Assembly: GCF_001591805.1 (NCBI RefSeq)
Contig: NZ_BCVP01000017.1
Location: 1-64,000 of the forward strand
DNA: 64,000 bases
DNA from: Neobacillus novalis NBRC 102450
GTDB taxonomy: Bacteria; Bacillota; Bacilli; Bacillales; Cytobacillaceae
Reading direction: 5' to 3'
How positions within the stretch are numbered: position 1 is the first letter of the stretch; every line of letters begins with the position of its first letter. The position numbers were made by a program, and so were the translations under genes. This document shows positions 17,497 through 24,991 of this stretch, piece by piece. The notes under the pieces were generated by a model. The model made no database searches, was not told the origin of the DNA, and saw nothing but the letters and a program-made list of their open reading frames with translations.

Positions 17497-18675
17497 ATGC
17501 AACGAGGGACATTTGAATTTATGAAATCAGTCAATAAAACAACCATTTTAAATAAAATTCGATTGTCCGGTTCTATTTCACGAGCAGATATCGCAAGAGA
17601 AACAGGCATTACTCCCCCTACCGTAAGTAGTATAGTGAAGGAATTGATTCGTGAAAATTTGGTGATGGAAAGCCACCTTGGTCAATCAATAGGAGGCAGG
17701 AAGCCAACACTGCTTCAATTAAAAGAAGATGGTTATTATGTGATTGGGTTGGATGCAGGTTCGAAAACTATAAAAGGGATTATCAGTGATTTGGTGGGCC
17801 ACATCCATAGTCGTGTAGAGGTGGAAATTCATCCAAACATCACAAAAGGAGAATTTTTGACTAGCTTGTCAGCGGTCGTCGAACAGCTTTTGAGGGGCTT
17901 TAATCAGCATATAGACAAGATTCTAGGTATTGGCGTAGCAATGCATGGGGTCATCGATCGTGAAACAGGTACCTCCCTTTCCTCTGTCAATTCCGGTTTA
18001 ATAAATGTTCCAATTAAACAAACGTTAGAGGAGAAATTTGTCTTACCGGTCTTAGTGGAAAATAATTCACGGGCGATGACGCTAGGAGAGTATTGGTTTG
18101 GAAATGATGAAAGCGCTGTCAAATGTTTTGCAGTCATTAATATTGGCCGCGGTGTGGGATCCGGCTTGATTGTAGACAATAAGTTGATCCATGGTGCTCA
18201 GGGTGTGAACGGTGAAATTGGCCATGTATCCATTTCGTTAGGTGGTGAACGATGTAGCTGTGGCAACATTGGATGCCTTGAAACTTTTGTTACTGGTGAT
18301 GCAATTGTCCTTAGTGCCAAAAGGTCCATATCGAATGCACCAGAAAATTTAACCGCAGAAGAAGTCTACCGTTTAGCAAAACAAGAAAAACAAGAATACA
18401 TTCAGGTGCTGGAGGAAACCGGCAAATTCATTGGGGTAGGTATTGTTAACTTCATCCATACGGTCAATCCTAATAAGATTGTGTTAAGCGGAGGCGTGAT
18501 GAAGAGCAAAGAGTTTTTATTACCGAGTATTCAGCAAGCAATTAGTGAGCGGGTACTGATAGACAAACTCAGGGAGGAAACGGTTATTGAAGTGAGTAAA
18601 CTCGGTGATGATATAACAGTACTTGGAGCGGCGGCATTATTGTTGAATGAATTGTTCTATTGTTACACCGTATAA
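17497..18675 (+). CDS. ROK family transcriptional repressor (NagC/XylR type)
   Basis: This 392-residue regulator has a winged helix (about residues 10-65: LNKIRLSGSISRADIARETGITPPTVSSIVKELI) followed by a ROK domain. The zinc motif CSCGNIGCLE is present. The position of the kinase catalytic Asp holds Asn (ENNSRAM), so sugar phosphorylation is unlikely and the domain should act as a sensor. ATG 17497 gives the MQRGTFEFMKSVNK start typical of the family. It lies immediately upstream of, and in the same direction as, the PTS/GH4 operon, which it probably controls in response to a beta-glucoside or its phosphate. A cre-like site lies between the two. Confidence 0.87.
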   Translation: MQRGTFEFMKSVNKTTILNKIRLSGSISRADIARETGITPPTVSSIVKELIRENLVMESHLGQSIGGRKPTLLQLKEDGYYVIGLDAGSKTIKGIISDLVGHIHSRVEVEIHPNITKGEFLTSLSAVVEQLLRGFNQHIDKILGIGVAMHGVIDRETGTSLSSVNSGLINVPIKQTLEEKFVLPVLVENNSRAMTLGEYWFGNDESAVKCFAVINIGRGVGSGLIVDNKLIHGAQGVNGEIGHVSISLGGERCSCGNIGCLETFVTGDAIVLSAKRSISNAPENLTAEEVYRLAKQEKQEYIQVLEETGKFIGVGIVNFIHTVNPNKIVLSGGVMKSKEFLLPSIQQAISERVLIDKLREETVIEVSKLGDDITVLGAAALLLNELFYCYTV

Positions 18676-18744
18676 AAAATACAAGTTTTATAGCCTTTCT
18701 TTTTGTTGCCTTTATTTCAAGGTGAGCTCCATTTTTAGGATTTA

Positions 18745-18758
18745 TGTAAGCGTATTCA
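18745..18758 (+). promoter_or_regulatory. Putative cre (CcpA) site before the PTS operon
   Basis: TGTAAGCGTATTCA differs from the cre consensus at one position. It lies about 170 nt before the EIIC start, in the gap after the ROK repressor gene. Confidence 0.5.
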
Positions 18759-18929
18759 TGCGGTGTTCTACTATTACTGGACAGAGCATAATGCTGTTAT
18801 AGGCCCATACTTGAAGGGAGGGATGCGATGGAAGCAATGTAAGAGAAATGTAAGAAAAAGACGCTTGGCTTTGACCCCGGAATTTGGATTTTTAACACGT
18901 TTTTAAATTCCTAATAGGGAGGTATTTTA

Positions 18930-20372
18930 ATGCAAGGTTTAATCGCATTTTTAGAAAGATATTTTCTTCCTCTTGCGGCTAAAATTGGCGGTCAAAAGCA
19001 TCTGGTTGCTTTAAGGGATGCATTTATTGGAACGATCCCGGCAACAATGGCCGGCTCTGTGGCTGTTATGCTTAATGCTCTTCTACGGGATCTGCCGCCG
19101 CAATTCTTCGATGGATACGACGGGAACAGTATTCCGGTCATTAAACAAATTATTGCGATTAATGGATATGTATGGAGTGGAACCCTCGCGGTTGCCGGTT
19201 TGATTTTTGTGTTTTCGTGGGGATATAATATTGCCAAAGCCTACGGAGTTGATCCGTTATCTGGAGGAATTGTTTCAACCGCGGCTTCGCTTGCCGGGAT
19301 TACGTTCTCTTTCTCTGGTGGAATTTCAGGATTGAATTTGGACGCAGCCACTGTAGATGCCATAAATGCAGCCGGGTGGTCTGCTACTAGTGAAGGCATC
19401 ACAGCGGCAGGATGGGGCTGGCTCCCATTGAACAACTTGGACGCCAATCTCTTCTTTACTGGAATGATTATTGGTTTTGTTGCTACGATGATATTTGTTA
19501 AATTGATGTTGAGGAATATCACGATCAAGTTACCGGATTCCGTTCCGCCAGCCATTTCGAAGGCGTTTGCATCGATCATTCCGGCAACTGCGGCTCTATA
19601 TGTTGTTGCTATTTTCTACTTCGTATTCTCCAAGATCGTACCGGATATGACTTTCTTACAATGGTTGCAAAAAACAGTTGCTCAGCCGCTTCTTGGGCTG
19701 TCTCAAGGGTTTGGAGCAGTTGTTCTGGTTGCCCTGTTCGTCCAGTTGTTCTGGTTCTTCGGAATCCATGGACCGAACGTTCTTGCACCAATCTTGGAAG
19801 GAGTCTTCGGTGTTGCCCAATTGGAAAACGTTAACCTGTTCCAACAAGGCGGAGCTGATTTGGTCATTTCTAAAGGATACATGTGGGTTCGCGGGTCTTT
19901 TGACGCTTATGCCTGGTATGGCGGCTCAGGCGGAACGATTGTTTTGATTGTGGCGCTGCTCCTCTTCTCTAAACGAAAAGATTACCGGACAGTTGCCAAT
20001 TTGTCGGTAGGACCTGGAATTTTCAATATCAATGAACCAATCATGTTCGGTTTGCCAATTGTCTTGAACCCGATGATGTTCATTCCATTCTTGCTTGCAC
20101 CAGTCGTGTCTGTTTCGATCGGTTACTGGGCAACTATGTGGGGACTCGTTAATCCGGTTTCTCAACAAGTGACTTGGGTTACACCTCCGTTCTTGTTATC
20201 CTTCTTGGCTACAGGAGCAGACTGGCGTGCACCGCTTGTTACATTGGTTGCCATGTTGGCATCATTTGCGATTTGGATTCCATTTGTCATGGCCGCAAAC
20301 AAGATGGATCCAGATTTAGGACATGAAGACAAGATTGCTACAGATATAGGGCATGATACCAAGTCTATTTAA
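18930..20372 (+). CDS. PTS lactose/cellobiose-family EIIC permease
   Basis: This 480-residue EIIC of the lactose/chitobiose superfamily is the membrane channel that phosphorylates a beta-linked disaccharide during uptake together with the EIIB and EIIA encoded downstream. It shows about ten hydrophobic segments. The substrate-site signature FNINEPIMFGLPIVLNP occurs near residue 365, and FGIHGPNV near 275. A GGGAGG site precedes the start. Sugar specificity (cellobiose, gentiobiose, chitobiose or other) cannot be settled. The GH4 phospho-beta-glucosidase at the operon end favours a beta-glucoside. Confidence 0.9.
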   Translation: MQGLIAFLERYFLPLAAKIGGQKHLVALRDAFIGTIPATMAGSVAVMLNALLRDLPPQFFDGYDGNSIPVIKQIIAINGYVWSGTLAVAGLIFVFSWGYNIAKAYGVDPLSGGIVSTAASLAGITFSFSGGISGLNLDAATVDAINAAGWSATSEGITAAGWGWLPLNNLDANLFFTGMIIGFVATMIFVKLMLRNITIKLPDSVPPAISKAFASIIPATAALYVVAIFYFVFSKIVPDMTFLQWLQKTVAQPLLGLSQGFGAVVLVALFVQLFWFFGIHGPNVLAPILEGVFGVAQLENVNLFQQGGADLVISKGYMWVRGSFDAYAWYGGSGGTIVLIVALLLFSKRKDYRTVANLSVGPGIFNINEPIMFGLPIVLNPMMFIPFLLAPVVSVSIGYWATMWGLVNPVSQQVTWVTPPFLLSFLATGADWRAPLVTLVAMLASFAIWIPFVMAANKMDPDLGHEDKIATDIGHDTKSI

Positions 20373-20452
20373 GAGTAAACACTAAATTGGGGGGGCCGCT
20401 TGCATAGTGAAGTGGTTCACCCTTCTTTATCATAAGGAAAGGAATCGAAAAA

Positions 20453-20677
20453 ATGATTGAAATTAGCGCAGCAGTACATCAAGATAAAATCATAGAACTA
20501 TTGAACAATTGTAACGAAGATGGGATTCAATTTTCTTATAAAGAAAAAAAAGGCATCAATCTTTATTTTGAAACAAACGCAGAAGATTTGGAAAAGGCAG
20601 CGAAATTGGTGAAAACGGCCATTAAAAATCAGCCGTGGGGTTCGGTTCTTTATTTCCGTTCTGCCCCAGCCAAATAA
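20453..20677 (+). CDS. Small PTS-operon protein of unknown function (74 aa)
   Basis: A 74-residue soluble acidic/basic protein starts with a clear AAAGGA site. The pattern MIEISAAVHQDKIIELLNNCNEDGI... then NLYFETNAEDLEKAAKLVKTAIK suggests a small alpha/beta fold with two helices and strands. No catalytic motif is visible. It lies between EIIC and other small genes of the PTS operon, in the same direction, so it is probably co-transcribed. I do not recognise the family. A role in sugar-phosphate sensing or PTS regulation is only a guess from position. Confidence 0.65.
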   Translation: MIEISAAVHQDKIIELLNNCNEDGIQFSYKEKKGINLYFETNAEDLEKAAKLVKTAIKNQPWGSVLYFRSAPAK

Positions 20678-20682
20678 AAAGG

Positions 20683-20868
20683 ATGATGAACGTGGGTAAA
20701 TGGGGTTTATTTCTTCTTAGTATCGGCTGTCTCCTATTGCTCTTTAGCGCAAATGCTAAATTAGGGAAGTACGATATTCTTAATCTGACTACTGCACTCT
20801 TTCTTATTATCGTTGGTATCATTATCCTTGTTAAGGAAAAGAAGAGAAATAAAACAGAAAAAGATTAG
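20683..20868 (+). CDS. Small two-helix membrane protein (about 61 aa)
   Basis: Two hydrophobic segments (WGLFLLSIGCLLLLFSANA and TALFLIIVGIIILV) are joined by a short polar loop, with a very basic C-terminal tail (KEKKRNKTEKD). This predicts a hairpin membrane protein with the tail inside. ATG 20683, ATG 20686 and GTG 20692 compete as starts. The AAAAGGATG sequence best serves the later ones. The gene ends just before the DUF3284 gene, in the PTS operon. Function unknown. Confidence 0.6.
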   Translation: MMNVGKWGLFLLSIGCLLLLFSANAKLGKYDILNLTTALFLIIVGIIILVKEKKRNKTEKD

Positions 20869-20877
20869 GTGAATCTG

Positions 20878-21312
20878 ATGGAAATCGTAAGAAAAATGAA
20901 AGTGCCAGATAAATTTCTTTATGAGACGATTATAAAATCGGTTTTAGCGGACATCCATTCCCAAACGGGAAAAAAAGTATCGGAAAAACAACTGGCAGGG
21001 TTCGAATACACCAAGACGTTCTCAAAAAATTCCAAAGCTACCATTCGGATTGAAGAAATCACTAAAGACATGTCCTATCAGTATCGAACAACCAGTAATA
21101 AACATGATTTTTTAGTAGCCTACAAGATTCAGCCACTTCAGGATGGGAATTGTGAATTGCACTATATTGAAAAGATGGAATCCTATGGCTATCTTCAGAA
21201 TTTGAATGATATGTTTATCGGCATTATTTGGTCTCCGTTGAAAAAAAGGAGATTTAAAGAAATGCTGAACCAAATAGAAGCGGCTTATTTAAAGGAAGTC
21301 AATGGAAAGTGA
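20878..21312 (+). CDS. DUF3284 family protein
   Basis: This cytosolic protein of 144 residues resembles the DUF3284 family, which recurs in lactose/cellobiose PTS operons of Firmicutes. ATG 20878 has AGGTGA at correct spacing and is preferred to the GTG nine bases upstream. The core reads VPDKFLYETIIKSVLADI, then GFEYTKTF, YRTTSNKHDFLVAYKI and HYIEKMESYGYLQNLND. This gives a START/polyketide-cyclase-like alternation of strands plus a final helix. The biochemical role is not known. Its place beside EIIC, EIIB and DUF871 genes is the usual one. Confidence 0.75.
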   Translation: MEIVRKMKVPDKFLYETIIKSVLADIHSQTGKKVSEKQLAGFEYTKTFSKNSKATIRIEEITKDMSYQYRTTSNKHDFLVAYKIQPLQDGNCELHYIEKMESYGYLQNLNDMFIGIIWSPLKKRRFKEMLNQIEAAYLKEVNGK

Positions 21313-21384
21313 TTTTGAGGAAAAATGATCCCCCCTGTAAACACCACTATTAAGTGACTTTCCATTCGAATAGGAGGAAGAAAG

Positions 21385-22476
21385 ATGGGGAATATCGGCA
21401 TATCTATTTACCCTGAAAAAAGTACTTTTGAACATGATAAAGAATATCTTGATCTTGCTAGGAAAAATGGATTCACCAGAATTTTCACTAGTCTTTTAGA
21501 AATTGATGGAGATACAGAAGAAGTTATTAATAAATTCAAAAGAATAATTGAGTATGGTAATTTAATTGGAATGGAAACGATATTGGATATCAACCCGGGA
21601 TTATTTAACCAACTAAATATTAGTTATGATAACCTTGGCTTCTTTAAAGATTTAGGGGCGGCTGGAATTCGTTTGGATATTGGCTTTACTGGATTTGAAG
21701 AATCCCTTATGACAAAGAATCCACTTAATTTGAAAATCGAAGTAAATATGAGCAGCGGCACAAACTATATTGAAAATATAGTAAGTTACCATCCAAAAAA
21801 GGAAAACTTCTGTGCCTCACATAACTTTTACCCGCAAAAATACTCAGGTATTTCACAGTCTCATTTTGAAGAGACGACAGCTCAATTTACTAAACATAAT
21901 ATTCATACTGCAGCTTTTGTTACTTCACAGGAAGGGAAAATCGGACCGTGGCCAGTTCAAACAGGTTTGTGTACATTAGAACAGCACCGAAACGTAAATG
22001 TGCATACCCAGGTTACTCATTATCGGTTAATGGATACCATTGATGATTTATTAATTGGCAATGCGTATGCAACTGAAGAAGAGCTAAAAGCAATGTCAGA
22101 AGCATTTTTAAGCGCACATCCAAACTTTGAAATTGAATTAATCGATGGTCTTTCTGAAGTAGAAAAGAAAATAATTCTTGACGAGATCCATCTATATAGA
22201 GGAGATCGTTCGGAATATATGATTCGTTCTACTTCTACACGGATTAAATATAAAGATGCAAGTATTCCGGCACATCATACGGAACCAATCAAAAAAGGTG
22301 ATATTTTAATTTGTAATGATGATTTTGGTCAATACAAAGGAGAAACACAAGTCGCATTAAAGGATATGGAAAACGAAGGAAATCGCAATGTCGTTGGGCA
22401 TCTTAAAGAGGAGTCCGTCTTTTTATTAGATTACCTTAAGCCTTGGTCAACCTTTACGCTTTCAAATACTAAATAA
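21385..22476 (+). CDS. DUF871/MupG-like 6-phospho-glycosidase
   Basis: This 363-residue protein has an N-terminal TIM barrel (about 1-240: GISIYPEKSTFEHDKEYLDLARKNGFTRIFTSLLEI) and a smaller C-terminal beta domain (about 250-363). The family includes MupG, which hydrolyses MurNAc-6-phosphate-GlcNAc taken up by a PTS, and many uncharacterised homologues in beta-glucoside PTS clusters. Here it sits between DUF3284 and EIIB, so it likely acts in the cytosol on the phosphorylated disaccharide or a related product. Start ATG with an AGGAGGAAG site. The substrate may not be muropeptide-derived because no MurQ or N-acetyl sugar genes accompany it. Confidence 0.75.
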   Translation: MGNIGISIYPEKSTFEHDKEYLDLARKNGFTRIFTSLLEIDGDTEEVINKFKRIIEYGNLIGMETILDINPGLFNQLNISYDNLGFFKDLGAAGIRLDIGFTGFEESLMTKNPLNLKIEVNMSSGTNYIENIVSYHPKKENFCASHNFYPQKYSGISQSHFEETTAQFTKHNIHTAAFVTSQEGKIGPWPVQTGLCTLEQHRNVNVHTQVTHYRLMDTIDDLLIGNAYATEEELKAMSEAFLSAHPNFEIELIDGLSEVEKKIILDEIHLYRGDRSEYMIRSTSTRIKYKDASIPAHHTEPIKKGDILICNDDFGQYKGETQVALKDMENEGNRNVVGHLKEESVFLLDYLKPWSTFTLSNTK

Positions 22477-22497
22477 TATATCTGGAGGGGAATAGCT

Positions 22498-22815
22498 ATG
22501 AAAACAATTATGTTAGTATGTTCAGCAGGAATGAGTACGAGTCTGTTAGTATCAAAAATGCAAAAAGCAGCCGCAGCCCAAAATCTTGAAGCGGATATTT
22601 TCGCAGTTTCTGCTTCAGAAGTTGATGATATTTTGGGGAAGAAGAACATCGATGTATTATTGCTTGGTCCACAAGTCCGTTATATGAAAGCTCAATTTGA
22701 AAAAAAGCTGCAAGGAAAAAACATTCCGGTTGACTCAATCAACATGCAATATTATGGGCTGATGAACGGTGAAAAAGTTTTAGAAGAAGCCTTAAAATTA
22801 ATGGATAATAAATAA
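22498..22815 (+). CDS. PTS lactose/cellobiose-family EIIB
   Basis: This 105-residue EIIB carries the phosphocysteine loop MLVCSAGMSTSLLVSKM with Cys8 as the phosphorylated residue. It passes phosphate from EIIA to the sugar in EIIC. The fold is a small Rossmann-like domain (VDVLLLGPQVRYMK). It follows the DUF871 gene by 21 nt with a TGGAGGGG site. Family assignment is firm; sugar specificity is not determined by EIIB. Confidence 0.93.
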   Translation: MKTIMLVCSAGMSTSLLVSKMQKAAAAQNLEADIFAVSASEVDDILGKKNIDVLLLGPQVRYMKAQFEKKLQGKNIPVDSINMQYYGLMNGEKVLEEALKLMDNK

Positions 22816-22883
22816 TTCATCTTTGAAAATCGAGTATTCTATTCTTAGGCTGCACACCGCAGCTGGGAGGATGTGGAAATAAA

Positions 22884-23201
22884 GTGGCGAACGAAAGTTT
22901 AGACATGATAGCTTTTCAAATTATTAGCAATGTCGGTTCAGCAAAAAGTTTAGTAATGGAAGCCCTTTATGCAGCAAAGGAAGGGGATTTTGCCCTAGCA
23001 GAAGAAAAATTAGCGGAATCAAAAAAGTATTTTGTTGAAGGACATAAAGTACACGCTTCCTTAATTCAAAAAGAAGCTGCGGGAGACAAAGTTGGATTTT
23101 CTTTACTATTTATGCATGCTGAAGACCAATTAATGAGTACGGAAACCATTTCTGAATTAGTTAAAGAAATGATTGAGATGTATAAAAGATTTGGTGAATA
23201 A
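22884..23201 (+). CDS. PTS lactose/cellobiose-family EIIA
   Basis: This 105-residue all-helical trimeric EIIA starts at GTG behind GGGAGG. The phosphorylated histidine is His78 (LLFMHAEDQLM), the same position as in lactococcal lactose EIIA. It takes phosphate from HPr and passes it to EIIB Cys8. All PTS components of this permease family are thus present in one operon, as separate proteins. Confidence 0.93.
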   Translation: MANESLDMIAFQIISNVGSAKSLVMEALYAAKEGDFALAEEKLAESKKYFVEGHKVHASLIQKEAAGDKVGFSLLFMHAEDQLMSTETISELVKEMIEMYKRFGE

Positions 23202-23321
23202 TTACAACCATTAAAGGATTATTAAAATACCAATATAGTAATGGTCCTTTTATTAGGATCATGGCAAAAGATCTTATTGGGGTTAATGATTATTAAAAGC
23301 TGTTTTAGGGAGGGTTTTCAA

Positions 23322-24638
23322 GTGAAAAAGGGCCTTAAGATTGCAACAATTGGCGGCGGTTCCAGTTATACTCCAGAATTAATTGAGGGTTTTATTAAAT
23401 GTTATGATGAATTACCTGTATCAGAAATTTGGTTGGTCGATATAGAAGAAGGATGGGAAAAGTTAAATATTGTTGGTAATCTTGCAAAACGTATGATTAG
23501 AAAAGCAGGTTTACCAATTGATGTTCATTTAACATTAGACCGTAGAGCGGCGTTAAAAGATGCTGATTTTGTTACAACCCAATTACGTGTTGGCTTACTG
23601 GATGCACGGGTAAAAGATGAGCGGATTCCATTAAAATATGGTGTATTAGGCCAGGAAACAAATGGTCCTGGCGGATTATTTAAAGGATTACGGACGATAC
23701 CGGTTATTTTGGATATATGTAAAGATATGGAGGAGCTGTGCCCGAATGCATGGCTCATTAACTTTACAAATCCTGCCGGTATGGTGACAGAGGCAGTATT
23801 AAGATATTCAAATATTGATAAAGTAGTTGGACTATGCAATGTTCCCATTGGTATGGAAAGGGCCGTTGCGGATTTACTAGAGGTGGAGCATTCTAGAGTC
23901 CGAATTGATTTCGCCGGACTAAATCATATGGTGTATGGATTGGATATCTATTTAGATGGTGTTAGTGTAAAAGATAGAGTAATTGAGATGGTAACAAACA
24001 TTGAAAATGGCAGTACTGTGAAAAACATCCAGGGAATTAGCTGGGAACCTGAATTCCTGAAAGCCTTAAATGCCATTCCCTGTTATTATCATAACTATTA
24101 TTACAAATCGAGGGAAGCGTTTGAACAAATAAGAAAAGACGCTGAAACGGAAGGTACACGTGCTGAGGTTGTTCATAAACTTGAAAAAGAGCTTTTTGAA
24201 TTATACAAGGATCCAAACCTCGATATTAAACCACCCCAATTAGAAAAACGAGGCGGTGCTCATTATTCTGATGCAGCTGTACGGCTGATTTCAAGTATTT
24301 ATAATGATAAAAGAGATATTCAACCAGTTAATACGAGAAATAATGGTGCTATCGCAAGTATTCCTAGCGATTCTGCTGTCGAAATTAGCTGCATCATTAC
24401 AAAGGATGGTCCAAAACCAATCGCAATGGGTGATTTGCCATTCCCTGTGCGTGGGCTTGTACAACAAATTAAATCGTTTGAACGAGTTGCCGCAGAAGCA
24501 GCAGTAACGGGTGACCGTAATCTCGCAATTTTAGCATTAACCATTAATCCATTAGTAGCATCAGATTCACTAGCAAAACAAATTGTCGATGAAATGATAA
24601 ATGCCCACAGGAAATACCTCCCACAATTTTTTAATTAA
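23322..24638 (+). CDS. GH4 6-phospho-beta-glucosidase
   Basis: This 438-residue NAD+- and divalent metal-dependent glycosidase hydrolyses 6-phospho-beta-glucosides through an oxidation/elimination mechanism. The dinucleotide-binding start KIATIGGGSSYTPELIEG is followed by NFTNPAGMVTEAV and GLCNVPIGM. In GH4 the CNVP form marks the phospho-beta-glucosidase group. I place the start at GTG 23322, behind AGGGAGGG, because this puts the Rossmann glycine motif at the N-terminus. It ends the PTS operon and would split the disaccharide phosphate made by EIIABC. Confidence 0.92.
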   Translation: MKKGLKIATIGGGSSYTPELIEGFIKCYDELPVSEIWLVDIEEGWEKLNIVGNLAKRMIRKAGLPIDVHLTLDRRAALKDADFVTTQLRVGLLDARVKDERIPLKYGVLGQETNGPGGLFKGLRTIPVILDICKDMEELCPNAWLINFTNPAGMVTEAVLRYSNIDKVVGLCNVPIGMERAVADLLEVEHSRVRIDFAGLNHMVYGLDIYLDGVSVKDRVIEMVTNIENGSTVKNIQGISWEPEFLKALNAIPCYYHNYYYKSREAFEQIRKDAETEGTRAEVVHKLEKELFELYKDPNLDIKPPQLEKRGGAHYSDAAVRLISSIYNDKRDIQPVNTRNNGAIASIPSDSAVEISCIITKDGPKPIAMGDLPFPVRGLVQQIKSFERVAAEAAVTGDRNLAILALTINPLVASDSLAKQIVDEMINAHRKYLPQFFN

Positions 24639-24672
24639 GTGTCTAGTCACCACTCGCAATTATTACAAATTT

Positions 24673-24722
24673 GGGGTCATTCCCCCGCTACGGTAAAGCA
24701 GCGGAGGACTGACCCTTTTTTA
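24673..24722 (+). terminator. Rho-independent terminator of the PTS/GH4 operon
   Basis: GGGTCA-TCC and CCGCT arms pair with AGCGG and GGACTGACCC, followed by a T6 run. It separates the PTS operon from the wall-anchored enzyme gene. Confidence 0.88.
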
Positions 24723-24991
24723 AATTTATGTAGGAAAATAGCATATTCTAAAAAATGATACGGGAAACCATAAAAATCTCTACTTAAAATAATGGTAGAA
24801 CTAAACTAAACTGGGGCTAAGTGCATATTTTGAATATTTAAAATGTATGCGCTTTAAATCTGAGATCCGAAAAAAGTATATGATTCTATTTTTTTGGTCT
24901 TTAAGGAGAGGAAATCTACTAAAAGGAGGTAAATTACATAGGTAATTCGTAAAGGTGTAAAAGGAGAACCATAAACACAAGGAGGTAAAAA
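24723..24991 (+). promoter_or_regulatory. Leader region of the GH3-GH30 gene with four SD-like motifs
   Basis: The 270-nt leader holds a weak cre-like sequence (TGTATGCGCTTTAA, 24844-24857; two mismatches). It then has four purine-rich Shine-Dalgarno-like motifs: TAAGGAGA near 24902, AAAAGGAGGT near 24923, AAAAGGAG near 24959, and the real one, ACAAGGAGGT, just before the ATG. No leader peptide with a standard start follows the first three. Confidence 0.4.
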
